A stretch of DNA of 64,000 bases. It comes from Pycnococcus provasolii (lineage: Eukaryota > Chlorophyta > Pseudoscourfieldiophyceae > Pseudoscourfieldiales > Pycnococcaceae). The notes under the pieces were generated by a model. It did not search any database. It was not told the origin of the DNA and saw nothing but the letters and a program-made list of their open reading frames with translations. The position numbers and the translations under genes are program-made. Of this stretch, positions 8,408 to 18,784 are shown piece by piece; positions within the stretch are counted from its first letter, which is position 1; the number at the start of each line of letters is the position of its first letter. Location of the stretch: assembly GCA_938743325.2 (NCBI GenBank), contig OW568891.1, positions 1 through 64,000 of the forward strand, in the 5' to 3' direction.

Positions 8408-11400
8408 ATGTCGGCATCCATGCGCAAACTGCGCGACGCACTGCCTGCAAGCACGAACAAAAAGGCGGCAGCCGCGAGACAGCCGACGCGCGAGGATATT
8501 GAGGCACACAAAGCACGTCAACTGCCGGCGTGGGCGGCGGAACTCTTGCACAGAAGGCGACTCCAGCCAGCCTTCTGCGCGGCGCTCGCCGCCGCCTGCC
8601 AGCTCACACCAGAACCCACTCCGCTTGCCGTCTTTCTCGCCATCCTGTCGACGCTCGAGCGCGGCGACGCATTCCCGTCAGCCGCCGCACGCGACGCCGC
8701 GTGGCTCGTCCTCGCCACCGTCACGCCTCACGTCGCACCTCAGGGACTAGCTGCTGTGGGGCACCGCGCTCTCGCGGCGATGACGGCGCAGGCGGCGGTA
8801 TGCGCGTCGGTGGCTGGCGGGGAAGAAGACGACGACGACGACGACGAGCAGGAGAACGGAAGCACGCGTACAGCACCTTCGTCGTCGAACAAGCAGCTTG
8901 CAAGGCAGCTGGCGCCAGCCATGGGCCACGTGCTTGCTTCACTCACAGTCACGCTGACAACCGACGCCGCATTCCCGCCATACGCGCGTGCTGTCAAACT
9001 GCTATGGGCCATGGCGACGACGTCGGATGCCAAGACGAGACGGGCAGCTCACGAAGGACTTGCTTGTGCCTTTGGAAGCGTGCACGCTTCCGCTCCACGC
9101 ACCGCGGTCAAGCTCATCGAAACGCTCGCGCTGGAACTCGTGCTTCCTCCTCTCAACGCGCCAGCTGCGGCGGTGACAGAAGCGCAGCACGCCAAGGGGA
9201 AAGCCGCGAAGGCACGTGCTGAGGAAAACATCGCCAACTCGGTTGCCGCCGCGCTGCACGCGCTCGGGGCTCTCAAAGCGTGCCACTCACACCTGCCACC
9301 CCGCGCCGCCGCCGAGGCTGCATCCGCTTGCGTGGCGCTTCTCTCTCTGCGTCAGCCATACTTAACGCGCCATGCCACGGATATGCTCCTCGTCGCGCTG
9401 CGCTCACCATCCTCCACGTTGTCGTCGTCCGCATGCGCCGACCTCGCCTCTATTCTGCTCGAACAGCACATGGCTGCCTCGACGGATCCGGATGGTGCGC
9501 TGCGTGCACACGAGCTGCTTCTTGGTTCCCTGCGCCGTTGCGTGGACATGACATCTGCTGACGCGCGAGGAAGACTTCGCGTGCACGAATTGTCCGCACG
9601 TAGTCTCGGAAGTCTCCGTGCGCAGATGGCGAGCGCGCATGACGCCGTCGCGCGGGGCGCGGCGATGGCGTTGGCTGAGCTGATTGGGACGATCTTGCCC
9701 GACAGCGCATTCCAAGCGGATGATGAAACTGCTCCTGCCACAGAGGCGGCAAGGCAGCTGCAGGAACTTCTAACGCTGCGCTACAGCACATGCTGGACAC
9801 CCGCTGCCACGGTTGCATCCGCACTGTTCAATCGCGCCGCCACTGCGATGCCCACCAAGCGTGATGCGCAGGTGCTGTGCACTCCCGTGCTGCGGTCACT
9901 CGGAGACCTCGTCAGCATTGCCGAAGCAAATGCGGCGGCTATGGAAACGAGCACGACGGCGTTAGCGACAACCGCGGCGGCGACCGCGGCGGCCACGGCG
10001 GCGCGCCCCGCTCTGGAGGCGGCGATAGGCGCCGCAGTCTCGAGTCTTGGGCTGGGTGCCACGCTGGAGACGCTTCCGCTGGAACTTGATGCCGCACTTC
10101 TGCCTGAACTGAATGCAGGGGGCGGCAAGCATGGGCGTGCATGGATGCTTCCAATCATAGAACGGCACGTGACTGCTGGAAGTCTACGCGAATTTTCCGA
10201 GCTACTTCTTCCTGATGCCGAGCTATCTCGCAAACGTGCGGATGCGCTGGCGAAAGCAGCGGGTGGTCCCGCAGCCACAAAACGAGCGGTGTTCCATGCC
10301 GTCGAGATTCAAATTTGGAGCCTGCTAGCGCCACTTTCCAGATGGTGCACGGATGTCCCTGACGCATTCACGATCATTGCACGTCCCATGGGCGAGCGTT
10401 TGCAGAGCGGCGTTGCGAGCTATCGCACGCCTCTCTGCCGTGCGCTATCCGTACTATGCAATCAGCACGCCGATGCGGCTGAGGGTCGCATCGTGCATGC
10501 GGATTACAGTCCCGAAGACGTCGTTGACGACGGCGACGACGATGACAACGACGGCAACAACAACGACGACGACGACGACGACAACGACTCCAACGAGGCG
10601 TACGACGGCGACGCTTCCCCAGGAACGCGACTTGCACTTTCTCCGGCAGCCCACTTGCGCAAAGAGGGGAATTTTGCGGCTCCAGATCTTCGGCGCCCAT
10701 CGTCACACTTCACCGCCGAACATGGCCGCGCTGGGTGTGTCGCGCTGGCTGGCTTTGCGAAAAACTTCCTCCCAATCCTATTCAATCTCTACATGAGCGT
10801 TCCTGTCGACGAAAGGCGTCCGATTGGCGATGCGATTGGCGCATACGCTCGCGTATCGCCCAGCGCATCGCTCGCGCCATTTTTCTCGAACGTGCTCAAA
10901 AAGCTTTTGGCCGCAAGTCAGGAGGCGAGCGACGCCACGATATCATCCGGCGATGCCGACCGCCGAGCCTTGCAGGAACGACGCGCGAGCTTGTTCGCAC
11001 TCGCAACGCTTCTGCTTCAGTCGAGTCTTCCTGACGATGCAGCTCGTGCGCTGCTTGCAGCTGCGCGTGCTGCGCTGTCTGACAGTGACGCTTCCGTGCA
11101 AAAGCGCTCGTATGCCGCCGTGTCCGCCATCTGCTCACGCAGAGGATCGGCTTTGTTCGGCGAAAGTAAGAATGCAGCGGCGCGTGAGGAGCTTCAGCAA
11201 ACTCTCGAGTCGGCGGCGTCTCTGTGCAAACCGTCAGCACGTCGATGGCGCATCAGCGCGCTACTTGAGATGTCGCGCGCGTGCGCAGGAGGACCGGAAT
11301 TTCTGTTTGGTGCAATGGAGCGCTCTGATGCGCCCGGAGCACTCTTCGCTGCGGAGCTCGTGCTGACAACGAAGGAGCCAAGCGCGAAAACTCGTGCGTA

Positions 11401-12910
11401 CGCGTTTGGCTTGCTCGTAAAGCTCGCTCGCGCGTGTGGAGCAGGAAGCGATTCGCTTGACGAGGCGCGATTCGGAAGCCTGCTCCGAGCCGTCGCCGCG
11501 GGCCTTGCGGGAAGCAGCCAGCACGCCATCTCGGCGAGCGTTGTGGCGCTAGCCAGGCTCCTTCACGCGTTCCCGGGTGATACGCAGAGAGCCTTACCGC
11601 GCCTGCTTCCCACCGTGCTGCTCTTGCTTCGTACACGAAGTCGCGAGGTTGTGAAGAGCGTTCTTGGATTTGCAAAGGTTGCCGCATCGCGTGCCTCAGT
11701 CGACGAGCTGAACTCCTCAGGACTGGTTCCAGGTCTACCCGAAGATCGCTCGGTGCTTCAGGTGATGTGCGAAGGTTTGCTACTCTGGCACGATGACTCG
11801 AAGAATCGGTTCAAGATGAAGGTGCGCGTCGTGATCGAGAGACTTCACCGCAGGCTTGGCAGGGAAGCACTCGACGACGTCTTTCCCGAGGAACACAAGC
11901 CTCTGCTTCGTCACATACACAAGGAGACGGAGAAGAAGCGTAAGAGGCGCGGAGCGGACGACGACGACGACGACGACGACGACGGAATGGACGAAGGCTG
12001 GGATGGCGACGATGCTATGACGGAGTGGAGAGGCAAGCGTGGTGGCAAGGATGCATTTGGGAACCAATCTGAGCTAGGAGGTCGAAGCATAGCTCCCAGC
12101 CGAGCTCCCAGGAGCCAATCTGGCAGGACGAACATCGAAGACGACATGAGATCGCGTGCATCTTCCGCGCGCACGGCGAAGAGGCGACGAGGAGCACAGG
12201 GCGATGGCCCACTCGCACGCATTGCTGAAGGCGACGACTTCGATCTGCTCGGCGCGGGTACAGCTCGTGCTCTTGCCGACGCGGTGACGGGACGAGGCTA
12301 TGCCCAAGCGAGTGCCGCGGCTGTTGATGGAGACCTTGGCGATGGCGTGCGCGTGCGTCGTGATGGACGCATGGAAATACGTGAGTCATTTGAAGAACGC
12401 AAGGCAGCTCGAAGGCAGGATGGTGGTGGTGGCGGCGGCGGCGGCGGAGGCTACGACGACGACAGCATGGATGGTGGACGTGCGCCGTCGAGGAAAGCAC
12501 GGACGGTGGGAGGCAAAAGTTTACGAAGCAAGCCAGGCTCAACGAAGAGCGCGCCGACGAGCTTGGGAGGTCGAAGCCGTGCAGGAACGAGCTACGCACC
12601 AGGCGCGATCCCTCCGAGCCTTTCTGGTAGGTCAGCACGAACTGCCAAGACATCGAAGTCGAAGAAGAGCGAAAAGTCGAAGGTTCACGATCCGAGCCGG
12701 TTTCGGGCGAAAAATGCGTCAGGCGACGTTCCGAGAGGTGTTGGCAAGAAGGCGAAGGCGAAGGGTGAGGCTGCAGTCGAGCCGTACGCGTACTGGCCGC
12801 TTGATGCCCGCATGCTCAACGGCCGCAAGCACAAGAGACGCGTCGCTCAGGACGGCCTTCACACGGTGATGTCGGGCAAGAAGTCACGAATAGCGAAGAA
12901 GAAGAGGTGA
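8408..12910 (+). CDS. RRP12: RRP12-like ribosome biogenesis factor (HEAT-repeat, NUC173 family)
   Basis: RRP12 is a nucleolar HEAT-repeat protein needed for maturation and export of pre-ribosomal subunits. The 1500-residue size is slightly above the usual 1200-1300. Almost the whole chain is Ala/Leu-rich HEAT-type helices. The diagnostic part is the C-terminal third: paired helices (LPRLLPTVLLLLRTRSREVVKSVLGFAKV is split by natural helix breaks), then an RVVIERLHRRLGREALDDVFP block and EEHKPLLRHIHKETEKKRKRR. This matches the conserved RRP12 end in which a basic helix follows a short acidic-to-His segment. Long Asp runs occur near residues 138, 700-730 and 1180. The last 250 residues are disordered, Gly/Ser-rich and end in a nuclear/nucleolar-type basic tail KKSRIAKKKR. 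ATG at 8408; single exon. Confidence 0.85.
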   Translation: MSASMRKLRDALPASTNKKAAAARQPTREDIEAHKARQLPAWAAELLHRRRLQPAFCAALAAACQLTPEPTPLAVFLAILSTLERGDAFPSAAARDAAWLVLATVTPHVAPQGLAAVGHRALAAMTAQAAVCASVAGGEEDDDDDDEQENGSTRTAPSSSNKQLARQLAPAMGHVLASLTVTLTTDAAFPPYARAVKLLWAMATTSDAKTRRAAHEGLACAFGSVHASAPRTAVKLIETLALELVLPPLNAPAAAVTEAQHAKGKAAKARAEENIANSVAAALHALGALKACHSHLPPRAAAEAASACVALLSLRQPYLTRHATDMLLVALRSPSSTLSSSACADLASILLEQHMAASTDPDGALRAHELLLGSLRRCVDMTSADARGRLRVHELSARSLGSLRAQMASAHDAVARGAAMALAELIGTILPDSAFQADDETAPATEAARQLQELLTLRYSTCWTPAATVASALFNRAATAMPTKRDAQVLCTPVLRSLGDLVSIAEANAAAMETSTTALATTAAATAAATAARPALEAAIGAAVSSLGLGATLETLPLELDAALLPELNAGGGKHGRAWMLPIIERHVTAGSLREFSELLLPDAELSRKRADALAKAAGGPAATKRAVFHAVEIQIWSLLAPLSRWCTDVPDAFTIIARPMGERLQSGVASYRTPLCRALSVLCNQHADAAEGRIVHADYSPEDVVDDGDDDDNDGNNNDDDDDDNDSNEAYDGDASPGTRLALSPAAHLRKEGNFAAPDLRRPSSHFTAEHGRAGCVALAGFAKNFLPILFNLYMSVPVDERRPIGDAIGAYARVSPSASLAPFFSNVLKKLLAASQEASDATISSGDADRRALQERRASLFALATLLLQSSLPDDAARALLAAARAALSDSDASVQKRSYAAVSAICSRRGSALFGESKNAAAREELQQTLESAASLCKPSARRWRISALLEMSRACAGGPEFLFGAMERSDAPGALFAAELVLTTKEPSAKTRAYAFGLLVKLARACGAGSDSLDEARFGSLLRAVAAGLAGSSQHAISASVVALARLLHAFPGDTQRALPRLLPTVLLLLRTRSREVVKSVLGFAKVAASRASVDELNSSGLVPGLPEDRSVLQVMCEGLLLWHDDSKNRFKMKVRVVIERLHRRLGREALDDVFPEEHKPLLRHIHKETEKKRKRRGADDDDDDDDDGMDEGWDGDDAMTEWRGKRGGKDAFGNQSELGGRSIAPSRAPRSQSGRTNIEDDMRSRASSARTAKRRRGAQGDGPLARIAEGDDFDLLGAGTARALADAVTGRGYAQASAAAVDGDLGDGVRVRRDGRMEIRESFEERKAARRQDGGGGGGGGGGYDDDSMDGGRAPSRKARTVGGKSLRSKPGSTKSAPTSLGGRSRAGTSYAPGAIPPSLSGRSARTAKTSKSKKSEKSKVHDPSRFRAKNASGDVPRGVGKKAKAKGEAAVEPYAYWPLDARMLNGRKHKRRVAQDGLHTVMSGKKSRIAKKKR
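12419..12460. repeat. GGTGGT/GGCGGC run in the RRP12 coding sequence
   Basis: In-frame trinucleotide run coding for Gly, within the disordered C-terminal region of RRP12. Confidence 0.6.
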
Positions 12911-13265
12911 AGTCGCGCCGCCATTGATAAGTTTAGCGTCGTCTGTGTTGTGTAGAACGAAAATTTATGACTATTCGCCGCCGCGGGTGCCGCCGCGGGG
13001 CACGGAAAGAGCCAAATAACGAGGTGGACATCACAGGCATTCCACGATGGATCCCGGTTCAATGATTGGCCTAAAACCCATCACTTGTATTTCGGAAACT
13101 CCAAGTCCAAGAAGAACCCCATTCAGTTGGTCTATGAATCACACTATCGTGAACAGCTACCGTACATCCGGGGAGGAAGGAAGCAAGGAAGTGACCACCA
13201 GAGATAATAGTTGCACAACAGTAGTGCAGCAACCGCGCAACAACTTCTTCACAACTCATCATCAC
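12911..13265. other. Intergenic between RRP12 and the first CotH gene
   Basis: No separate gene. The CotH frame remains open up to an ATG at 13047, so part of this stretch could be coding if that start is used. Contains a GCCGCCGCGG palindromic patch near 12975-12998. Confidence 0.4.
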
Positions 13266-15326
13266 ATGGCAACGACGATGTGGTCGACGACGAGACTCGT
13301 GCTTATGATCGCAGCAGCAGTGATGGTGACTGTTGTGGAAACAATAGCAGTGCTAGTCTCTGCGCAGTTGTCATCGTCATCCTACCAACAACCACCATCC
13401 TACACTGCAACTGCAATACAACAACAACAATCGTCACGAAATCATCAGCAACGACAACAATTGTGGACTCCTCCCTCGTTTCTCAAAGACAGCACCGTGA
13501 TGCAGTTCGAGTCCGCTCTCCCAATCATGGTCGTGCGTCCATCAGCGCGGATCGTTGACGAACCAAAAGTTGCCGCATACATGGTGCTAAGTAGCTGCAG
13601 CGTGTCAAAGGAGCGGTGGGACACATCCGCCCTTTACGCAAACAAGCAGGAAGACAGCAATGACGACGACGACGACGACGACGACGACGAAAACAGCAAC
13701 GATTACGACGATATTCATAATCACTACTACTACGGCGTTGTCGTCAGCAGCAGCACAAGCAGCAGCAGCAGCAGACGTAAGGCTCCCGTATCGAGGAGCA
13801 TGACGGAGGCGCAGCGTGCGGTTGCGGCAGCAAGGCAGCGCGCTGCGGACCTCACGAGTGAGAACATTTATGGCATAGGTGCGAACGTTCGATGCTCGCT
13901 CGATGGCGATTCAGCAGTCGCACCGCCCAACTACGAGGGCACGATTGGCCTCGAACTTCGCGGTCGCAGCTCCATTGAAAATGAGAAAAAGTCCTACGGA
14001 GTGGAGCTTTGGGAAAACACCAATGGCGGCGACACGTACGATTTTGCTGCTGAGGAACAAGGTGAAGATCGTCAACGACGACAATCGCCGTGGGCTACTA
14101 CGCTCGGTGCCGCCGCCGACGACGATAATCGTCGTCGCGTTGATCGTAAGGAGTCGTTGCTGGGAATGCCGAAGGAAGCCGATTGGGTGCTGTATGGTCC
14201 GTTTTTGGACAGAGCTCTCATACGCACGCCAGTGTGCTATCACCTCTGGCGTGCCGCCGGCCACTGGGGCCCGCGCACACGTGCGGTGGAGCTCTTTCTA
14301 CAAACGCCGCCATCAAGAGGCAAACTCGACACCACCACGCCGATCGACGAAGCTGCACACTATCAAGGTGTCTACATACTCTTGGAGAAGGTCAAGCGCG
14401 ATCCCAATCGCCTGGATGTTCAGAAGAAGGTGAACGCAAGTACGCCCGCGTCAGATCACGGGTACATCCTCGAAACGCCGTCGGAGTACCCCAACCGACC
14501 TCTGCCGTTTGGAACGTTCACGACGCCAGTTTCACGCATCAAGTGGGCTCCCGTGTATCCAAAGCGAAACGAGTACGGGCAGGAGCAGAGCACGTATATC
14601 TACGATTACATTCAGGACTTTGAGCGCGCGCTCTTCAACCGCAATTTCCGGCATCCTACTCTCGGAACAGACTACACATTCTACGCCGATCTCTACAGCT
14701 TTGCCGACTACGTCCTTCACACGGAACTCATTCGCAACGTTGACGGGTACATTTGGAGCGTGTTTCTGCACAAGAACAAGGCTGGCGCGAAGACGAGCGA
14801 TCGTGGTCGACTGCAGCTTGGTCCGCCGTGGGACATGAACATGGCACTCGCCAACGCCGATTACAACTATGCGACATCACCGCAAGGTTGGCACTACCGA
14901 TTCGTGACGGAAACACGTGGGCGACACGTGGTTGGCGCGCTACGAACAGACAGAATGGAGGGTGGCAAGGTGGGCAAGTGGATTGCGCGCATGCTCCAGG
15001 ATGACCGTTTTCTTGCTGGTATCAAGCGTCGTTGGCGCACACTTCGCCGCGGTCCGTGGGCAAATGCGGCTCTTTCGAAGGCGGTTGACGACGCTGCCGG
15101 GCCTCTTCGCGTTCGAACACGAGGGAGCGCAACCGCGCGCGACACAAGTGCCTCAGAGCGCAACTATATGCGTTGGGACATCCGTTTCCCAGAAAACAAG
15201 CCTCGCGTTTCCGTGCACGTACCACTGCGTCCTGTAGGATGGGAAGCGAGCTGGGACAACGAGGTAGGAAAAATGAAAAAGTACTTGCTGGAAAGGGCGG
15301 CGTGGATCGACACACAACTCATTTGA
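13266..15326 (+). CDS. Secreted CotH-kinase family protein, copy 1
   Basis: CotH proteins are atypical secretory-pathway kinases first known from Bacillus spore coats, and also cell-surface proteins of mucoralean fungi. The ATG at 13266 (686 residues) places a hydrophobic signal segment (RLVLMIAAAVMVTVVETIAV) right at the N-terminus. An earlier in-frame ATG at 13047 would put 73 polar residues in front, which is less plausible for a secreted protein. A Gln/Ser/Asp-rich linker (to about 190) precedes the CotH domain, seen as LRGRSSIENEKKSYGVEL (about 236), KEADWVLYGPFLDRALIR, YQGVYILLEKVKRDPNRLD, and the family hallmark LGPPWDMNMALAN (about 518) with the catalytic/metal-binding Asp. The end (MKKYLLERAAWIDTQL) matches the usual C-terminus of the family. 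A second family member lies at 51677-53518. Convergent with FtsHi. Confidence 0.88.
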   Translation: MATTMWSTTRLVLMIAAAVMVTVVETIAVLVSAQLSSSSYQQPPSYTATAIQQQQSSRNHQQRQQLWTPPSFLKDSTVMQFESALPIMVVRPSARIVDEPKVAAYMVLSSCSVSKERWDTSALYANKQEDSNDDDDDDDDDENSNDYDDIHNHYYYGVVVSSSTSSSSSRRKAPVSRSMTEAQRAVAAARQRAADLTSENIYGIGANVRCSLDGDSAVAPPNYEGTIGLELRGRSSIENEKKSYGVELWENTNGGDTYDFAAEEQGEDRQRRQSPWATTLGAAADDDNRRRVDRKESLLGMPKEADWVLYGPFLDRALIRTPVCYHLWRAAGHWGPRTRAVELFLQTPPSRGKLDTTTPIDEAAHYQGVYILLEKVKRDPNRLDVQKKVNASTPASDHGYILETPSEYPNRPLPFGTFTTPVSRIKWAPVYPKRNEYGQEQSTYIYDYIQDFERALFNRNFRHPTLGTDYTFYADLYSFADYVLHTELIRNVDGYIWSVFLHKNKAGAKTSDRGRLQLGPPWDMNMALANADYNYATSPQGWHYRFVTETRGRHVVGALRTDRMEGGKVGKWIARMLQDDRFLAGIKRRWRTLRRGPWANAALSKAVDDAAGPLRVRTRGSATARDTSASERNYMRWDIRFPENKPRVSVHVPLRPVGWEASWDNEVGKMKKYLLERAAWIDTQLI

Positions 15327-15643
15327 GTTGTTGTGCGTGATGCCATGGATCATGTGGGATTTTGATGATGAAACATAGTAAGAATACTCACTGTGTTTCT
15401 TGAGTCTTGCCTTCTTCTAGTCGTTGTTTATGATGTTGTTCCGTTGTTGTTATTGTTCATTTTCATGCTGTATGGAGCCATAAACCCGAAATCATAAACC
15501 CGGGAGAAAAAAATGTCATTGAGTCCGGGATGCACAAGCAGAATTCAAGAAAATGCACCTTGCAAAAGGTCCGAGCTAATCCCATGGCCCTCATTTCTAC
15601 ATACTCTAAGCTTAGTGTTTTTCCTTCGTCAGATATTTTGTTA
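15327..15643. other. 3' intergenic between convergent genes
   Basis: Low-GC spacer between the ends of CotH copy 1 and the FtsHi-like gene. No gene. ATAAACCCG is repeated at about 15481 and 15495. Confidence 0.4.
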
Positions 15644-18600
15644 CTATTCAGCGCCGCTGCCGAGCAGCTCTTGTGGTTTTTGCCACGGGAACGTTCCTTG
15701 TATGCCTTGCTGAATCTCAGCTCCACGGCGATTTTTGTAGTCACGCTTCTTGTACTTGTCCACAATTTCGTGCAGAACTTCACCGTCAACAGCTCGTCCA
15801 CGATTTTCGAGCAGAGCGCGCGCAACCTGCTCGTAAGCCTCTCGATTTTCGCTGATGATCTGCAGCGCCGCCTCGTACGACGCGTCAAGCTTTTGCTTGA
15901 TGATCTCTTCCACATCCTCGTAGAGGCTGTGCGGTGCATCTACGATCGTATTCGAGATGTCCTGGGGATTCACCATCGAACCCTCGCGCAGGCGGATCAG
16001 CGGCAGGCTGAGCGCGCGGAAGTTCCATCCAAGGCGATCGTCCTCCGACATAGCATCCTCGTACATCATGCCCTGCGCAATTTGCTTGGCCATCCACATG
16101 TCGTACGAATGGTTTGTGCTGAGACCGAGAGGTCCGAACCGACTCTCCTCGCCCGCACGTCCGGAAAGCTGTAAAACGAGGTGAAGATTCCTCTCGCCCT
16201 TCGTGACGACGTCAACACCGAAGTCGATCTCATCGCGCTTGATAGCGCATCGATCCTGACGCACGGTCGTGTACGCCTTGTCGCCAAACTTGCCGCAACC
16301 GCACCCAGCCGCCTCTATCCTCGGCTGGCCAGGCAAAAGTGCAACCGCGAGAATCTTGCCCGCCTGCGTAAAAGCACCTCGCTCAGCCATGTCCATCGGT
16401 GGAGGCCTCGCACTCTCCAACGAGACCGTGTAGACGCATTTTCTCAGCGACTCGATGCTGATTCCAGTCTCCCCCTTCCTCGCCGCGTACCGTGCCGCCA
16501 CATTGAAAAGCCCGGCGACTGTTGCGCCCGACGCACCTTCAAAGCGTGTCGACATGCCAAACTTCACAACCTCCTCCACATCGTCGAGCATGTTGAACTT
16601 GCTGCAATACAGCCGGAACAGCTCGCCGCGACCTTCCTTGTTTGGCTTGGGCACATTCACAATGCGGTCGAAGCGGCCTGGCCGGATCAGTGCGGAATCG
16701 AGAATGTCCACGCGATTTGTAGCAGCCATGATGATCACGTCCGTTTTGCGCGGGTTGAAGCCATCGAGCTCCGTGAGTAGCTGATTCAGCGTCTGGTTGC
16801 GCTCCTCGTTCGGGTCAGTCACCGCGCGCGTTCGCCCAACCGCGTCAATCTCGTCGATGAAAATGACCGCCGGCGCGTTGCGCACGGCATCGGCAAACAG
16901 GCGTCGCACGCGCGCAGCACCCACGCCAGCAAAAATCTCGCAGAACTCGCTCGCGTTGATTGCGTAGAAATTGCAGTCGATTTCGCCAGCCATCGCACGT
17001 GCTATCAGCGTCTTGCCCGTACCAGGCGGCCCAACGAAGAGAACGCCTCGTGGTACCGTCGCGCCGCTATCGCCAAACTTCCTCGCGTTCTTGAAAAAGT
17101 CCACAATCTCTTGAAGTTCTTGCCTGATGGCCCCGATGCCCGCGACGTCGTCGAGCGACACGCGATCCTCTCTCTTGTTGTACACGAGGTTCAGGTTCTT
17201 CCCGTCGACGCCTCGACCTTCGTCGCCAACTGTGCGGCGAAACTGCTTTCCAGCCTCGAACGTTTTGACGCTCCACTGCTCGAGCGCCGCTGCTGCAACC
17301 TCGCGGCTGAGGTTCTCCTCTCTCGTCCACTGAATGACGATATTTCGCACGTACTCGATCGCCGCCTCTTTGGTGCCAAAACCCAACGATTCCGCACCTT
17401 CCTGGTCAGTCTTGCGAAGCGTGCGAAATTCGCGGAAGGCGACGTCTTTCGTCACGCCATCCTGCTCCTGCATGAGCCTGAGCTGCTCCTTCAGCTTGAC
17501 GTCCTTGATGCGCACGATGACGTCCTCCACCCTTTTGTTGAATGCTCGCCCTCCAATCTGCTCTTTGTACATGGCATCGCGATCGCCGAGGTCGCCACGC
17601 GACCACTTTGCAACTCGAACGAATGCATAGATGAGAACAATCACAATTGGCGGCACGATCCCCCTGGCGTCTGTTAGGAACTTCTTGCCCTCCGCGCTCG
17701 TGACAAAAGCTTTGGCGTTGGCAACTGTGCTAGGCGGGGTGTAGCCTCCCCCAGGCATGACGTGGTCGATGCTCATCTTCTGCACGAAGATAGGCACGCC
17801 GTTGTGATTCGCCGCAAGTCGGATGCGCACGTCGTTGGTTGGAATGAGCGCGCACTTGACGACACGACCCTCCTTCTTGGTATACACCACCACCATCTCC
17901 ACCTTCACAGGCTTCTCCCACTGCACCAGGTACTCCACCTTGCCGTGTCGGATGTCGCGCAAAAGCTCGTTGTAGCGGAGCCTTTCACGCACGCGCGGCA
18001 AGCCGTGGGTAGTGTAAGTGTACCTCTTCGCGGGGTAGAACTGCATGTACCAGTTGTAGTCGCCGCGCCGTTGCCACGTGCGATCGTTCACCATGGGCCA
18101 GTGTTCAGGTTTTGCACCAGGTACCTCCCAAGGCTGAATCGTGCCAACGTTGGAGCTTCCCGAGTGCGGGTCGACGGACTCGCGCCAGTTTTTCCACCAC
18201 CGTTGAACGGCGTTGGCACTCTTTGGCATGATGCAGGTGGAAAGCGCATCCGCTCGCTTTTCGTTGGGTGTCGGCGACGCCAAGCCTGGGCTCGTGTCCC
18301 ACGGCGACACAAAGCTGGGGTCAATTTCGTTCTTCGTGTACACGCTCTTGAGGTTCTGTTCGCTGTTTTCCACGTTGAGCACGCTCACGACACTCTGCTG
18401 CGGCGTTGCCGACGCCGACGCCGACGCCGACGTACCCTGCTGCCGTTGTTGACTCGCCTGTGCAGACGCCGTCGCTTCGACGAGAACATCAGCGTCAGCG
18501 TCTTCGTCTTCGTCCTCTACCTCCACTTCGACATATTCGTACTCCACGTCGTCGTCTTCGTCGTCTTCTTCTTCGTCGTCGTCGATGACACCCCCTCCCC

Positions 18601-18784
18601 TCGCGCCGTGCGTGGTAACCGCCGCGCGGTTCAGAGGCGTAGCGCGCGTTCTGCCTGTCCTCAGCCTGCGACACCTGACTGCCGGTACTGCCGACGCGTA
18701 CCCGCTGTGAGCCAGCCGTCGTGTGCGCAGCGTGCGCGCGTGCGTTATTCGCGTGCGGAGAAGGGTGTGCAGCCGCGCCGCCAT
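15644..18784 (-). CDS. FtsH-like AAA ATPase lacking the protease zinc motif (FtsHi type)
   Basis: FtsH proteins are membrane AAA ATPases fused to a zinc protease. FtsHi members have lost the protease and in plants and green algae belong to the Ycf2/FtsHi motor of chloroplast protein import. The ATG at 18784 (1046 residues) starts a basic Arg/Leu/Ala transit-like peptide; upstream frame to 18868 has only a TTG and is simple-sequence. An acidic Asp/Glu region (about 65-110), a membrane span (GIVPPIVIVLIYAFVRVAKW, about 370) and the AAA domain follow: Walker A GPPGTGKT (about 585), Walker B VIFIDEIDAVG (about 640), SRH MAATNRVDILDSALIRPGR. Where active FtsH has HEXXH, this protein reads GAFTQAGKILAV (about 805), so zinc binding is lost while the surrounding fold persists. 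ATPase activity is expected; protease activity is not. Confidence 0.9.
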   Translation of the reverse strand: MAARLHTLLRTRITHARTLRTRRLAHSGYASAVPAVRCRRLRTGRTRATPLNRAAVTTHGARGGGVIDDDEEEDDEDDDVEYEYVEVEVEDEDEDADADVLVEATASAQASQQRQQGTSASASASATPQQSVVSVLNVENSEQNLKSVYTKNEIDPSFVSPWDTSPGLASPTPNEKRADALSTCIMPKSANAVQRWWKNWRESVDPHSGSSNVGTIQPWEVPGAKPEHWPMVNDRTWQRRGDYNWYMQFYPAKRYTYTTHGLPRVRERLRYNELLRDIRHGKVEYLVQWEKPVKVEMVVVYTKKEGRVVKCALIPTNDVRIRLAANHNGVPIFVQKMSIDHVMPGGGYTPPSTVANAKAFVTSAEGKKFLTDARGIVPPIVIVLIYAFVRVAKWSRGDLGDRDAMYKEQIGGRAFNKRVEDVIVRIKDVKLKEQLRLMQEQDGVTKDVAFREFRTLRKTDQEGAESLGFGTKEAAIEYVRNIVIQWTREENLSREVAAAALEQWSVKTFEAGKQFRRTVGDEGRGVDGKNLNLVYNKREDRVSLDDVAGIGAIRQELQEIVDFFKNARKFGDSGATVPRGVLFVGPPGTGKTLIARAMAGEIDCNFYAINASEFCEIFAGVGAARVRRLFADAVRNAPAVIFIDEIDAVGRTRAVTDPNEERNQTLNQLLTELDGFNPRKTDVIIMAATNRVDILDSALIRPGRFDRIVNVPKPNKEGRGELFRLYCSKFNMLDDVEEVVKFGMSTRFEGASGATVAGLFNVAARYAARKGETGISIESLRKCVYTVSLESARPPPMDMAERGAFTQAGKILAVALLPGQPRIEAAGCGCGKFGDKAYTTVRQDRCAIKRDEIDFGVDVVTKGERNLHLVLQLSGRAGEESRFGPLGLSTNHSYDMWMAKQIAQGMMYEDAMSEDDRLGWNFRALSLPLIRLREGSMVNPQDISNTIVDAPHSLYEDVEEIIKQKLDASYEAALQIISENREAYEQVARALLENRGRAVDGEVLHEIVDKYKKRDYKNRRGAEIQQGIQGTFPWQKPQELLGSGAE

